Assembly (NCBI GenBank): GCA_934546935.1 | Contig: CAKTEH010000016.1 | Span: 1 to 46,771, forward strand | DNA from: an uncultured Eubacteriales bacterium | GTDB taxonomy: Bacteria > Bacillota > Clostridia > Oscillospirales > QAMX01 | DNA: 46,771 nt | Reading direction: 5' to 3' | In this document: positions 16,309-26,200 of the stretch, piece by piece | Numbering within the stretch: the stretch's first letter is position 1 | Layout of the letters: each line of letters begins with the position of its first letter | The notes under the pieces: model-generated | Told to the model about the DNA's origin: nothing | Databases searched by the model: none | The model's input: the letters and a program-made list of their open reading frames with translations, nothing else | Made by a program: the position numbers and the translations under genes

Positions 16309-19300
16309 TTATTTCGCAGCTGCCGGCTTTGATGTGGAGTCAAGCGCGGCAAATTGTGCGATCAGATTTTTTGCAGCTTCAAGCGGATTTTCCCCTGTCC
16401 GCAGCTTCAGGGACAAATAGGGGACTGCGCCGGCGTTAAGGCTCAGACAGTTGCGGTAACTTCGGTTAGAACAGATTTTTGCCAGCTTTTCCACGTCCGG
16501 ATCGTTGAATTTGAAAATGAGTTCGCTTTTTTTCTGGCTGATTTCAAAGATCTGCTGCATTTGTGCTGCAGCGCGCAGCAGTGCAATGGAGATCAGGTTG
16601 GAAACCGGCTTTGGAGGTTCGCCAAAGCGGTCAATCAGTTCATCGAGCATATCGGATGCATCTTCATCATCCTGGATCATGGCGATGCGGCGGTAAATGT
16701 CCATACGTTCGCCCGGATCGTGAATATAACGTTCGTCAATACCTGCCGAAATGGAAAGATCTGCGGAAGTCTCGCATTTCCTGCGCGGTTTTTCCCCGCG
16801 TTCTTCGAGCACGGCTTCCTCCAAAAGCTGCAGATACATATCATAACCAACGCTCATCATATGGCCGGACTGCTCTGCACCAAGGATATTGCCTGCGCCG
16901 CGGATCTCCAGATCCCGCATGGCAATTTTAAAACCTGCGCCGAACCCGGCAAATTCCCGGAGCGCGGAAAGCCGCTTTGTACTGATTTCAGAAAGCACTT
17001 TCCCACGTTTATAGGTCATATAAGCATAAGCATGGCGCGTTGAACGGCCTACGCGGCCGCGGATCTGATGAAGCTGTGCAAGGCCGAGCCGGTCGGCGTC
17101 TTCAATAATAATAGTATTGACGTTTGGGATATCAATACCGGACTCAATAATGGTTGTACATACCAATACATCGATTTCCCCTTCGCTCATTGCCCGCATC
17201 AGTTCTCCGAGCATATCCTCATTCATCTGTCCGTGCGCAACCTCGATGCGCAGTTCTGGAAGCGTCAGACGAAGCCGTGCGGCAGTGAGATCGATGGTTT
17301 CCACGCGGTTATGCATATAATATACCTGACCGCCGCGCCCAACTTCACGCAGGATCGCATCGCGTATAACCCCCGGATCCTGTTCAAGGACATAGGTCTG
17401 GACGGGCTGCCGGTCAAGCGGCGCTTCTTCCAGCGTACTCATATCACGCACGCCCGATAACGCCATATTCAGTGTGCGTGGAATCGGCGTAGCGGTCATT
17501 GTCAGGGTATCGACCCCTTTGGCCAGTTCGCGCAGCCGCTCTTTTTGCGCAACGCCGAAACGCTGCTCCTCATCAATAATCAGCAGTCCCAGATCCTTAA
17601 ACGCCATATCCTTTGACAGCAATTTGTGCGTGCCGACAATCATATCGACTGTGCCGGCGCGCAGCCGGGCGATAATTTCGCGCGTCTGATTCGCATTTTG
17701 GAAGCGTGAAAGCATTGCTGCCTTTACGGGAAAATCAGAGAAACGGCGAAGAATTGTCAGAAAATGCTGGCGTGCCAATACCGTTGTCGGAACAAGCATC
17801 GCTACCTGCCGTCCTGCAAGGATGCATTTCATCGCTGCGCGGAGGGCGACTTCTGTCTTTCCAAACCCAACATCGCCGCACAGCAGCCGGTCCATTGGAT
17901 ACGGTTTTTCCATATCACGCTTGATTTCCTGTACACAGCGCAGCTGATCCTCGGTTTCTTCATATTCAAAAGCGTTTTCAAACTGATGCTGCCATTCGTC
18001 ATCCGGAGGGAACTGGTATCCAGGAAGGCGGGTACGTTCGGCATACAATGCGATAAGCCGTTTGGCCATGTCCTTTGCCGCGGCCTTTGCCCGGGATTTA
18101 GACTTTTGCCATTCCGTACCGGAAAGCTTGTTCAAACGAACCGGAGCGTCTTCGCCGGAGGTACCGATATATTTGCTGACCATATCCAGCTGCGTCGCCG
18201 GTACATAGAGCACATCCGTCCCGGAATAGGCAATTTTGATATAATCTCGGGTGACCTGGTCAACTTTGATCTTTTCGATTCCTGCAAAACGCCCAATTCC
18301 ATGCAGGTCGTGGACGACAAGATCACCGGGGCGCAGGTCAGAATAGGACTGCACTTTTGCGCGCGGGTCTTTTTTCTTCGATACCTTTTGACGTCTGCGC
18401 CGGGCAATCAGTTGATTTTCGCTGATTAAGACAAGTTTAAGGGGTGGATATTCAAACCCGGAAGACAAACGGCCGCAGGAAATTGTTACCACCCCTGGTA
18501 CCGGCGGGACAAGGAGGTTATAATCAACTGCGGTTTTCAATTCCTGGCGGGTAAGGATTGCCTGGACCGTCTGTGCCCGCTGTTGGTCAGCGGTAAGGAA
18601 AATAATTTGATAATTTTGTGCCAGATAGTGGCGCAGATCGGAAACCGCCGTATCCAAGTTGCCGTTGTAGGCAGGAAGTTGCTTCGCAGTCAGAGACAAG
18701 ATATCAGAGGGCGGGGGATTGAGTGCGGAACTGATGAAATTTTCCAGAAGGATGCATGGATGCAGCTGTGTAAAGCGTCTGAAGTCTTCATAGCTTGCAC
18801 AGTATTGCGTTTGTGCAGGAGAAAGTATCCCATCCTCCATCAGTGTTGTTATATCTTCGTCCATTTTCCAGACGTAGTTCTTGTAATGCTCCTGTATACG
18901 TCCGGATTCGATACAGAAAACAGCGGTTTCAGGGGGAAAATACGCCGTCGCAGTTGCCATCGGGTAAATCAATGGAATATAACGGTCGCACCCCGGAAAA
19001 ACACCTTCTTCATGCAGCCGCGCGGCATCCCGCGAAAGCGTTTCCATCAGTGCGCGGGCGTTTTTCCGGCGGGAATTTCCCTGTGCCAAGGCATCAAGCT
19101 GCTTTGCCAATCCTTTGATCCCCTCAGGTGCAGCGGCAGGGATGGTTTCGCAGGCAGGAAGAATCCGTGCCGCCGCGATATCGTCAATTCGGCGTTGGCT
19201 GGCAACATCAAAAAAGCCCATGGAATCGACTTCATCGTCAAAAAAATCGATTCGTACCGGCATATTATAAGCGGGGGAAAAGACATCCAGGATTTCGCCG

Positions 19301-19830
19301 CGTACGGCAAACTGGCCGTAGCCCTCTACCCGCTGCGTCCGGCTGTAGCCTGCGCTCAGCATGCGCTGGATCAGAGTATCCCGGTCATAGCTTTTCCCGG
19401 TTTCGATGGAAAAACAGTTTTCAGCCAGGAACTCCGGCGGCATTGTGCGCTGCAAAAGCGCATCGATGGAGCATACACAGATGCCTGCACCGCGCATAAT
19501 TTCATCAAAAGCCCGCAGCCGTGCAGTTTCCCATTCCCGCGAGGCGGTATCCATACTGCGGAAATTAAATTCACGGGCTGGTAAGAAGACGGCCTGTTCA
19601 CCGGAAAATCCTTCCAGATCCTGCACAAAACGCCGGGCTTCTACCTCGTCGGCGCAGATAATAAGTGCCCGGCGCTGTGAGGAATGCCGCAGCGCAGCGA
19701 TCAGATGCGCCATATGTACGCCAGAAAGCCCGCCGAGCGCAATGCACTCGCCGAGCTTTAAAGCAGATAAAATTCTTGGATATTGGGAAAGCCTGGTAAA
19801 AGCTTCAAGTAGTGCGTAGATGGCAACCAC
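16309..19830 (-). CDS. mfd: transcription-repair coupling factor
   Basis: Mfd pushes stalled RNA polymerase off damaged DNA and recruits UvrA. Length 1173 residues, close to Bacillus (1177). Order of parts: UvrB-like N-terminal region (about 1-350), RNA-polymerase interaction CarD-like domain with LRPGDLVVHDLHGIGRF (about 495-560), RecG-like helicase with GDVGFGKTE near 650 and DEEQRFG near 750, helicase motifs VCTTIIESGIDIPNVN and QIRGRVGR, then the C-terminal TRCF domain (ERMDIYRRI). The start is odd: an in-frame stop lies just before GTG 19830 and the AAAGGAGA ribosome binding site touches it with one base of space or less. An ATC three codons on would have better spacing. Confidence 0.96.
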   Translation of the reverse strand: MVAIYALLEAFTRLSQYPRILSALKLGECIALGGLSGVHMAHLIAALRHSSQRRALIICADEVEARRFVQDLEGFSGEQAVFLPAREFNFRSMDTASREWETARLRAFDEIMRGAGICVCSIDALLQRTMPPEFLAENCFSIETGKSYDRDTLIQRMLSAGYSRTQRVEGYGQFAVRGEILDVFSPAYNMPVRIDFFDDEVDSMGFFDVASQRRIDDIAAARILPACETIPAAAPEGIKGLAKQLDALAQGNSRRKNARALMETLSRDAARLHEEGVFPGCDRYIPLIYPMATATAYFPPETAVFCIESGRIQEHYKNYVWKMDEDITTLMEDGILSPAQTQYCASYEDFRRFTQLHPCILLENFISSALNPPPSDILSLTAKQLPAYNGNLDTAVSDLRHYLAQNYQIIFLTADQQRAQTVQAILTRQELKTAVDYNLLVPPVPGVVTISCGRLSSGFEYPPLKLVLISENQLIARRRRQKVSKKKDPRAKVQSYSDLRPGDLVVHDLHGIGRFAGIEKIKVDQVTRDYIKIAYSGTDVLYVPATQLDMVSKYIGTSGEDAPVRLNKLSGTEWQKSKSRAKAAAKDMAKRLIALYAERTRLPGYQFPPDDEWQHQFENAFEYEETEDQLRCVQEIKRDMEKPYPMDRLLCGDVGFGKTEVALRAAMKCILAGRQVAMLVPTTVLARQHFLTILRRFSDFPVKAAMLSRFQNANQTREIIARLRAGTVDMIVGTHKLLSKDMAFKDLGLLIIDEEQRFGVAQKERLRELAKGVDTLTMTATPIPRTLNMALSGVRDMSTLEEAPLDRQPVQTYVLEQDPGVIRDAILREVGRGGQVYYMHNRVETIDLTAARLRLTLPELRIEVAHGQMNEDMLGELMRAMSEGEIDVLVCTTIIESGIDIPNVNTIIIEDADRLGLAQLHQIRGRVGRSTRHAYAYMTYKRGKVLSEISTKRLSALREFAGFGAGFKIAMRDLEIRGAGNILGAEQSGHMMSVGYDMYLQLLEEAVLEERGEKPRRKCETSADLSISAGIDERYIHDPGERMDIYRRIAMIQDDEDASDMLDELIDRFGEPPKPVSNLISIALLRAAAQMQQIFEISQKKSELIFKFNDPDVEKLAKICSNRSYRNCLSLNAGAVPYLSLKLRTGENPLEAAKNLIAQFAALDSTSKPAAAK

Positions 19831-19847
19831 TCTCCTTTAACCGGGAA

Positions 19848-21275
19848 TTACACCCGGCGCCATTGAACGCCTTGCGGCGTATCGGTTAAAACAATGCCCC
19901 GCGCTTTCAATTCGTCGCGGATACGGTCGGCTTCTGAAAAGTTTTTCGCTTTTTTCGCCTGTGTGCGCGCTTCAATCAACGCTAGGATTTCCGAGTCTCC
20001 TTTTTGCGTTTCCTCGGAAGGCTGCCTTTGGGTGATTCTGCGCTTCTTTGCTGATTCTATCAGGTCGAGGGATAAAACCGTGTCGAATTCCTCCAGGAGC
20101 TGGATCTTTGTCCGGTCGTTTACCGGAGCCTTGATCACATCATATAGGGCGGTGATTGCCAGGGATGTATTCAGGTCGTTGTCCAGTGCGGCTGCAAATC
20201 CTGCACGAAGCGCCTGTGCGCCCTGCTCGTCAAATGGGGAATCATCCTCAAAGTCCAACCCCGCGATACGCGAAAGCAGGCGCGTATAAGCCGCTGCTGC
20301 GTTATCGAGCGCGTCATAGGAAAAGACAAGCGTACGGCGGTAATGGGACTGCAGGCAGAAGAAACGGTAGGCGAGCGGGTTGTAACCCTTGCTTTCCAGC
20401 AGGGAAACGGTTAGAAATTCCCCCGAGGATTTGCTCATTTTACCAGAATTGGTATTCAAATGCATAACATGGAACCAGTAATTGCACCATTTATGCCCGA
20501 GATAAGCTTCACTCTGCGCAATTTCGTTCGTGTGGTGTGGAAAAGCATTATCAATGCCGCCGCAATGGAGGTCGAGCTTTTCGCCCAGATGCTTGATGCT
20601 GATGCCGGTGCATTCAATATGCCAGCCCGGGTAACCGATTCCCCAGGGGCTGTCCCATTTCAGCTCCTGGTCTTCGAATTTCGACTTGGTGAACCAGAGG
20701 ACAAAATCCGTTTTGTTGCGTTTGTTTTCATCTGCTTCGACGCCCTCCCGAACGCCGACCTCCAGATCTTCAGCATTATGTTTGTTGAAAACGTAATATT
20801 CCTCCAACTTTGAGGTGTCGAAGTAGACGTTTCCACCCGCCAGATAGGCATATCCCTTTTCAAGCAGGGAAGAGACGATCCGGATATATTCGCTGATGCA
20901 GTTGGTAGCCGGTTCCACAACATCCGGACGCTTGATATTCAGCTTCCGGCAGTCGTCGAAAAATGCGTCTGTGTAGAACGCGGCAATCTGCATCACGGTC
21001 TTATGCTCCCGCTGCGCACCCTTGAGCATCTTATCTTCGCCTGTATCGCCGTCGCTGGTCAAGTGCCCAACATCGGTAATATTCATAACCCGGCGTACAT
21101 GTAAGCCGCAATATCGCAGATATTTTTCCAGTACATCCTCCATGATATAACTGCGTAGGTTGCCGATATGAGCATAATGATAAACCGTCGGGCCGCAAGT
21201 ATACATGCTTACTTTTCCAGGCTCGTTTGGGACAAATTCCTCTTTTCTGTGATGAAGGCTGTTATAAAGCTGCAT
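19848..21275 (-). CDS. cysS: cysteinyl-tRNA synthetase
   Basis: CysRS charges tRNA-Cys in the cytoplasm. 475 residues, typical length. HIGN at 36-39 and KMSKS near 277 are the class I signature; Cys27 in YTCGPTVY and the GWHIECTGIS and HCGGIDNAFPHHTNE blocks include the zinc ligands. The C-terminal helix bundle ends in the usual GIVLTDTPQGVQW. ATG 21275 was chosen over a TTG six codons earlier because GGAG lies 9 bases before it. Position: 23 bases after pgsA, 17 before mfd. Confidence 0.97.
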   Translation of the reverse strand: MQLYNSLHHRKEEFVPNEPGKVSMYTCGPTVYHYAHIGNLRSYIMEDVLEKYLRYCGLHVRRVMNITDVGHLTSDGDTGEDKMLKGAQREHKTVMQIAAFYTDAFFDDCRKLNIKRPDVVEPATNCISEYIRIVSSLLEKGYAYLAGGNVYFDTSKLEEYYVFNKHNAEDLEVGVREGVEADENKRNKTDFVLWFTKSKFEDQELKWDSPWGIGYPGWHIECTGISIKHLGEKLDLHCGGIDNAFPHHTNEIAQSEAYLGHKWCNYWFHVMHLNTNSGKMSKSSGEFLTVSLLESKGYNPLAYRFFCLQSHYRRTLVFSYDALDNAAAAYTRLLSRIAGLDFEDDSPFDEQGAQALRAGFAAALDNDLNTSLAITALYDVIKAPVNDRTKIQLLEEFDTVLSLDLIESAKKRRITQRQPSEETQKGDSEILALIEARTQAKKAKNFSEADRIRDELKARGIVLTDTPQGVQWRRV

Positions 21276-21298
21276 GTGATGGCACTCCTTCAAGCTCC

Positions 21299-21853
21299 TT
21301 ATTTATCCGCAGTCAGGCGGATCATGGAGCGGTTTTTATAAAAATAATCAATTCCGCTATACAGCGTGATGGCCACGACCAGCCAGACCAGGATGGTTTT
21401 GATCAATTCCGGCTGCGGAATAAAAGAGAAGTTTTCAATATGCAGGAGCATGATAATGCAATAGATGCATTGTGAAAATGTCTTAACTTTCCCGGACATA
21501 TCTGCTGCGAGCACTTTTCCTTCGCCCATTGCAACTACGCGCAGCGAAGTTACAGCAAGTTCGCGGGAGATGATAATCATCAGCGCCACAAAAGGGACGT
21601 CGCCTTGTTGCGTAAAGAGCATCAGCGCGGCAATAATCAGCAGCTTATCGGCAAGCGGATCCATAATTTTCCCGAAGGAAGTTATCAGTTTTTTGCGGCG
21701 GGCAATCTGACCGTCAAAAAAATCAGTTACAGCGGCAAGGATGAACACAAAAAGTGCCGCCCAATGTGCGCCCGGAGCGCTTTGCGTTTCCAGGATCCAG
21801 AATACAGGGATCAGGGCAATTCTGAACAGCGTCAGAGCATTTGGCAATGTCAT
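21299..21853 (-). CDS. pgsA: CDP-diacylglycerol-glycerol-3-phosphate 3-phosphatidyltransferase
   Basis: PgsA makes phosphatidylglycerol phosphate, the committed step to phosphatidylglycerol, in the membrane. 184 residues with about five or six membrane helices. The CDP-alcohol phosphotransferase motif is complete: Asp44, Asp47-Gly48, Ala51-Arg52, Gly61, Asp65, Asp69. It begins TLPNALTLFRI like other PgsA proteins. Start ATG 21853, with AGAGG upstream; the longer frame starts at a GTG inside the ribosome binding site. Follows rimO by 15 bases, the rimO-pgsA order found in many Bacillota. Confidence 0.95.
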   Translation of the reverse strand: MTLPNALTLFRIALIPVFWILETQSAPGAHWAALFVFILAAVTDFFDGQIARRKKLITSFGKIMDPLADKLLIIAALMLFTQQGDVPFVALMIIISRELAVTSLRVVAMGEGKVLAADMSGKVKTFSQCIYCIIMLLHIENFSFIPQPELIKTILVWLVVAITLYSGIDYFYKNRSMIRLTADK

Positions 21854-21868
21854 ACAAAAAAGCACCTC

Positions 21869-23218
21869 TTATTCTATCCGTTCACCGATGGGATCGCCGT
21901 CGATTTCATCATTGATACGCACCTTTACAAACTCGCCAGCCTGTGCGCCAAGTTGCGGAGACAGGAAGAAAATTTTCCCATCCACATCGAGGCTTTCGGC
22001 GTAGGAGCGCCCGTAATAACATCCGGCAGTGCGGTCATAACCTTCAACCAAAACAGTCAGCTCATGGCCAATCAGGCTCTGGTTATATTTTGTGAGGATA
22101 CGATCCTGAATATCCATCAGCGTATTCTGACGCTTTATCTTGACGTCTTCATCGATCTGATCCGGCATTTGCGCTGCAAGCGTTCCTTCCTCCTGGGAAT
22201 AGGTAAAGACGCCGGCTTTTTGGAACTTTACGCGCTGCATAAAAGAGCAGAGCTCTGCAAATTCCTCGTCTGTTTCGCCCGGAAGGCCCACAATCAGGCT
22301 GGTACGCAGCACAAGACCGGGAAGTTTTCTGCGCAGCCTGCGGATGAGTGTTTCCAACTGCGTCCGGGTATAGCGGCGGTTCATCGCCTTTAAGATACGG
22401 TCTGAAACATGTTGGATCGGGATATCGAGGTAATGGAGGATTTTGGGCTCAGAAGCAAGGCAATCGATCAGCTCATCGTCAATTTCATCGGGGTAAAGAT
22501 AATGCAGACGGATCCAGATAAGGCCTTCGATGCCGGCAAGTTGATGCAACAGCTCGGCAAGCCGGGGCTTGCCGTACAGATCTATGCCATATGCACTGAT
22601 GTCTTGTGCGATTACGATGAGCTCCTTCACACCCTGCGACGCCAGCGTATGCGCCTCTGCGAGAATCGCTTCGATCGTCCGGCTGCGGAACTTCCCGCGG
22701 AGCTGGGGGATAATACAGTAGCTGCAATGGTTGTCGCAGCCATCGGCAATTTTTATGTATGCAGTGTATTCCGGCGTGGTTACAAGGCGTGGCAGTTCGC
22801 ATAATGGGCCGTTGATATCGCCCAGGTGGACGGATTTTTCCATCTTTCCCGCGTCTGCATCCGAAAGCAGGCTATCACACACGGCAACGATTTCCTCAAA
22901 ACTTCCGGTTCCGACTACGGCATCTACCTCGGGCAGCTCGTTGAGAAGCTCTGCGCCGTAGCGCTGTGCAAGACAGCCGGTGACAACCAGACCGATTAAA
23001 GCGCCGGTATTTTTATAATCCGCCATTTCCAGAATGTTTTCAATGGCCTCGCTTTTTGCCTGTTCAATAAATGCGCAGGTATTGATAATAATGATATCCG
23101 CTTCTTCGGGTTCCTCACAGTATTCATATCCGGCCTCCAACAGCGCCGCCAGCATCTGCTCGGTATTGATCAGGTTTTTGGCGCAGCCAAGGGATACCAT
23201 ATGCAGTTTCTTATCCAT
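21869..23218 (-). CDS. rimO: ribosomal protein S12 methylthiotransferase
   Basis: RimO adds a methylthio group to the conserved aspartate of ribosomal protein S12. 449 residues: N-terminal UPF0004 domain with cluster ligands Cys12, Cys48 and Cys82; radical-SAM CDNHCSYC (Cys161, Cys165, Cys168); C-terminal TRAM domain from about 385. It begins with the MVSLGCAKN block typical of RimO rather than MiaB. Ribosome binding site AAGAGGAAT before ATG 23218; 12 bases after recA. Confidence 0.95.
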   Translation of the reverse strand: MDKKLHMVSLGCAKNLINTEQMLAALLEAGYEYCEEPEEADIIIINTCAFIEQAKSEAIENILEMADYKNTGALIGLVVTGCLAQRYGAELLNELPEVDAVVGTGSFEEIVAVCDSLLSDADAGKMEKSVHLGDINGPLCELPRLVTTPEYTAYIKIADGCDNHCSYCIIPQLRGKFRSRTIEAILAEAHTLASQGVKELIVIAQDISAYGIDLYGKPRLAELLHQLAGIEGLIWIRLHYLYPDEIDDELIDCLASEPKILHYLDIPIQHVSDRILKAMNRRYTRTQLETLIRRLRRKLPGLVLRTSLIVGLPGETDEEFAELCSFMQRVKFQKAGVFTYSQEEGTLAAQMPDQIDEDVKIKRQNTLMDIQDRILTKYNQSLIGHELTVLVEGYDRTAGCYYGRSYAESLDVDGKIFFLSPQLGAQAGEFVKVRINDEIDGDPIGERIE

Positions 23219-23230
23219 ATTATTCCTCTT

Positions 23231-24355
23231 TTATTCCGGAAGGTCGAAATCATCGGCACTGATGTCGATGTTGAGATCAAGCTTTGGTGCTTCTGCGGGT
23301 GCAGGCGCTGCATCACGTTCCGGGGTTTGCATCAGTTTTTCACGGATAACTGCCGTAAGCGAATCCGCTTTTTCAGGATTGTCCCGTAAAAACTGGATGG
23401 CTTTCTCCCGGCCCTGTCCCATATGTCCGCCGTCCATTGAAAACCAGGAACCGCTTTTTTCTACGACGCCGACTTTGATGCCGAGATCGACGAGCTCACC
23501 GAAATAGTTAATACCCTGGCCATACATGATATCAAATTCAGCGGTCTTAAATGGCGGTGCAATTTTGTTTTTCACAATCTTTGCACGCACGCGGTTGCCG
23601 ACGTTTTCTCCGCCGTTTTTTATGTATTCAATCCGGCGCACATCAATGCGTACACTGGAATAAAATTTCAGCGCGCGTCCGCCGGTCGTCGTTTCGCTGG
23701 GGCCGTATCCCATCATACCGATTTTTTCCCGAAGCTGATTAATAAAAATAACGACACAATTGGTTTTCGATACAATACCAGCCAACTTGCGCAGGGCCTG
23801 TGACATCAGGCGCGCTTGCATTCCGACAAAACTTTCGCCCATCTCGCCTTCAATTTCCGCACGCGGAACCAATGCAGCGACTGAATCGACAACAATAACG
23901 TCGACTGCGGTAGAACGCACCAACGCCTCTGTGATTTCCAGCGCCTGCTCGCCGTTATCCGGCTGGGAAACCAACAGGTTATCTGTGTTAACTCCCAGTG
24001 CCTTGGCATATACCGGGTCAAGTGCGTGCTCGGCATCGATAAAGGCCGCTTCTCCGCCGCCGCGCTGTGCGGCGGCTACGATATGCAGGGCAAGTGTCGT
24101 TTTACCGGAAGATTCCGGCCCATATATTTCAATAATGCGTCCGCGTGGGACGCCGCCGATCCCTAATGCAATATCCAGAGAAATGGAACCCGTGGGAATC
24201 GCAGATATATTCATATTCGGACGGTTCCCCAGACGCATAATCGCACCCTTGCCATACGCCTTTTCAATGTGCGCGAGCGTGGTATCAATCGCCTTTTGTT
24301 TATCTTCCGGAGAAACCGCCATTTCAAAACCCTGGTTTTTCTTTCGTTCAGCCAT
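23231..24355 (-). CDS. recA: recombinase A
   Basis: RecA forms filaments on single-stranded DNA for strand exchange and triggers LexA self-cleavage. 374 residues: Walker A GPESSGKT (79-86), Walker B VIVVDSVAALVP, loop L2 region FINQLREKIGMM, and an acidic C-terminal tail ending SADDFDLPE. Its ribosome binding site GAGGTGA overlaps the prmC stop codon, leaving 9 bases between the genes. recA lies in the middle of a housekeeping operon and no LexA box (GAAC-N4-GTTC) was found in front of the gene or of the operon, so SOS control is not evident from the window. Confidence 0.98.
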   Translation of the reverse strand: MAERKKNQGFEMAVSPEDKQKAIDTTLAHIEKAYGKGAIMRLGNRPNMNISAIPTGSISLDIALGIGGVPRGRIIEIYGPESSGKTTLALHIVAAAQRGGGEAAFIDAEHALDPVYAKALGVNTDNLLVSQPDNGEQALEITEALVRSTAVDVIVVDSVAALVPRAEIEGEMGESFVGMQARLMSQALRKLAGIVSKTNCVVIFINQLREKIGMMGYGPSETTTGGRALKFYSSVRIDVRRIEYIKNGGENVGNRVRAKIVKNKIAPPFKTAEFDIMYGQGINYFGELVDLGIKVGVVEKSGSWFSMDGGHMGQGREKAIQFLRDNPEKADSLTAVIREKLMQTPERDAAPAPAEAPKLDLNIDISADDFDLPE

Positions 24356-24364
24356 ACTTTCACC

Positions 24365-25231
24365 TCATAATATCCGTGCGCTGACGGCGCGGGGATATTT
24401 ATTTAAATCTTCGTATTTCCGGATATCGCAGTAGCCGTTGCTGTGCAGGATCCGGCATACCTCAAAATCCTGATATGCGCCGTGTTCAAATAGTACATGC
24501 CCATCCGCTTGCAAGACGGAGCGGTAATGGACTGCGATTGCCCTGTAGAAATTCAGGCCGTCAAATCCGCCATACAGCGCGCTGTTTGGCTCGAAACCGG
24601 CTACATCAACAGGCAGCGCATTCATTTCATCGGAACTGATATAAGGCGGGTTGCTGACGAGCAGATCAAATTTCCCAAGCGTATCGGGCGGCGCTTCCAG
24701 TGCATCCAGGCAAACCGTCTGCGCGCGCGCAAGCAAATCGTATTTCTGCAGGTTCCGTTTGCATACGCGAAGCGCTGCTTCGGAAATATCTGCGAATACA
24801 CAGTTGGCGGCGGGGTTTTGCAACAGGATCGCAATGCCGATTGCACCTGACCCACAGCAAAGGTCCAACACACGGGGAGAAGGGCATCCGGCGATGAAAT
24901 CCAACGCTGGCGGAATCAGCGTCTCTGTATCGGCACGGGGGATCAGGACATCGGGATTGATTTCCAACGTTATACCGTAAAAATCCCATTCCCCTATAAT
25001 ATACGCCAAAGGCTCACCCCGCAGGCGGCGCTCAAGCAACGTGTCCAGCTCGTCTTTGATTCCCGCAGGCGCTTCCAGCCCACGCAGCATCGGGATATCT
25101 CCTGCTTTGACAAGCATGCCGGCAGCCTCAGACGCGGAGGAAACCAGCTCGCGCCCTTCTAAATCGGGCATTGTCAAATTCATAGGCTTCAGTTTTTCCA
25201 ACGCATATTGCAGCGCCTGTGCATACGTCAC
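24365..25231 (-). CDS. prmC: release factor glutamine methyltransferase
   Basis: PrmC methylates the glutamine of the GGQ motif in release factors RF1 and RF2. 288 residues: N-terminal helical domain, RRLRGEPLAYIIGEWDFYG (68-86), SAM-binding VLDLCCGSG (121-129) and the substrate-glutamine NPPY (194-197). GTG start at 25231 with GGAGAGG upstream; the GTGA start overlaps the yqhQ stop by 4 bases. In many Bacillota the order is prfA-prmC, while here prfA is absent and the partner is the yqhQ-type gene. Confidence 0.94.
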   Translation of the reverse strand: MTYAQALQYALEKLKPMNLTMPDLEGRELVSSASEAAGMLVKAGDIPMLRGLEAPAGIKDELDTLLERRLRGEPLAYIIGEWDFYGITLEINPDVLIPRADTETLIPPALDFIAGCPSPRVLDLCCGSGAIGIAILLQNPAANCVFADISEAALRVCKRNLQKYDLLARAQTVCLDALEAPPDTLGKFDLLVSNPPYISSDEMNALPVDVAGFEPNSALYGGFDGLNFYRAIAVHYRSVLQADGHVLFEHGAYQDFEVCRILHSNGYCDIRKYEDLNKYPRAVSARIL

Positions 25232-26148
25232 CAGCGATCCTCTCCTTCTTTTTCCGGAATAACACGTTCGAGTGCGGCAATTGCCACCTCAATCATGCCT
25301 GCATCCGGTTCAAAGGTTGTAAATTTCTGCATAAGCAGCCCGGGCGCCCGCAGGATCTTTGTCAGCGCATTATCGTGCCGTCCGACAAAAAGATTGGCTT
25401 CATAACTCAAAGAGATTACTACAGGAAGTAATAGAAGCCGCAAAAGCATCCGCAGGAAAGGATTCGACCAGCTCACAAAGGAAAAAACCAGGATGGAGAT
25501 AATCATTACAACGAACAGAAAGCTCGTCCCGCAGCGCGGATGCTCTTTGGGAAATTGACGCACATTTTCTACTGTGAGAGGAAGGCTGTGCTCGTAGCAA
25601 TGGATGGTCTTGTGCTCGGCACCATGGTACATAAAGGTGCGTTTAATGTCTTTCATGCGCGATACGCAGAATAAAAAGCCAAGGAAAATTAAAATGCGGA
25701 AAAGCCCCTCTAACAGGTTGTGTACAAGCCCGGAACCCGTTACGCCGTCAAGAAGCCCGGCAAGAAGCGTCGGCAGCAGGATAAACAGGGCAATGGGAAT
25801 TGCGCAGCCGAAAAACAGTGCAATTCCGGTAGCAATTTCGTTTGCACGTTTTTTGCCCAGTTTCCTTGTCAGCCAGTCGTCCTCTTCCTCTATGCCGTCG
25901 AAAGCAATTTCGCTGGAGTAGGTCAGAGCCCGGATCCCGCCGGAAAGCGAATCATATAGCCGGACAACTCCCCGGATAAACGGCCAGGCACACACGCCGG
26001 AGCGGGTGGAGTAATGCTCCTCTTTATAGACGAGCTCACCGTCCGGACGGCGGACGACTGTACAGGTTTTCTGCGGCCCGCGCATCAGGATCCCTTCGAT
26101 CAGCGCCTGTCCGCCGATGGATGTCCGAAAAATATTATGGTCTTTCAT
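25228..26148 (-). CDS. DUF1385 membrane protein (YqhQ family)
   Basis: A 306-residue membrane protein of the DUF1385/YqhQ family, function unknown. It begins SIGGQALIEGILMRGP, the family signature, and has a conserved YHGAEHKTIHCYE block (His and Glu possibly binding metal) and KEHPRCGTSFLF, with two pairs of membrane helices (about 100-165 and 205-255). The start at 26148 was chosen since GGAAAGG precedes it and the signature then begins near residue 10; the longer frame would read through the leader. First gene of the nine-gene operon. The family often sits next to prmC or prfA. Confidence 0.92.
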   Translation of the reverse strand: MKDHNIFRTSIGGQALIEGILMRGPQKTCTVVRRPDGELVYKEEHYSTRSGVCAWPFIRGVVRLYDSLSGGIRALTYSSEIAFDGIEEEDDWLTRKLGKKRANEIATGIALFFGCAIPIALFILLPTLLAGLLDGVTGSGLVHNLLEGLFRILIFLGFLFCVSRMKDIKRTFMYHGAEHKTIHCYEHSLPLTVENVRQFPKEHPRCGTSFLFVVMIISILVFSFVSWSNPFLRMLLRLLLLPVVISLSYEANLFVGRHDNALTKILRAPGLLMQKFTTFEPDAGMIEVAIAALERVIPEKEGEDRW

Positions 26149-26167
26149 AGCTTGCCTTTCCAACTTG

Positions 26168-26185
26168 GGAACAGCACTTTGTTCC
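26168..26185 (-). other. hairpin in the operon leader
   Basis: GGAACA, 6 bases, TGTTCC, in the roughly 45-base leader of the yqhQ operon. It resembles a LexA box only superficially: the GAAC and GTTC halves are 8 bases apart, not 4. Role unknown. Confidence 0.4.
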
Positions 26186-26200
26186 TTGATATTCGAAAAT

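Noticed and set aside
18583..19584. 333-codon plus-strand open frame opposite mfd
   Set aside because: Antisense to a sure mfd; composition is Cys/Arg-rich as in shadow frames and no domain is visible.
26168..26185. LexA (SOS) box before the recA-containing operon
   Set aside because: The Bacillota box is GAAC-N4-GTTC; here the halves are 8 bases apart, so it is kept only as a hairpin.
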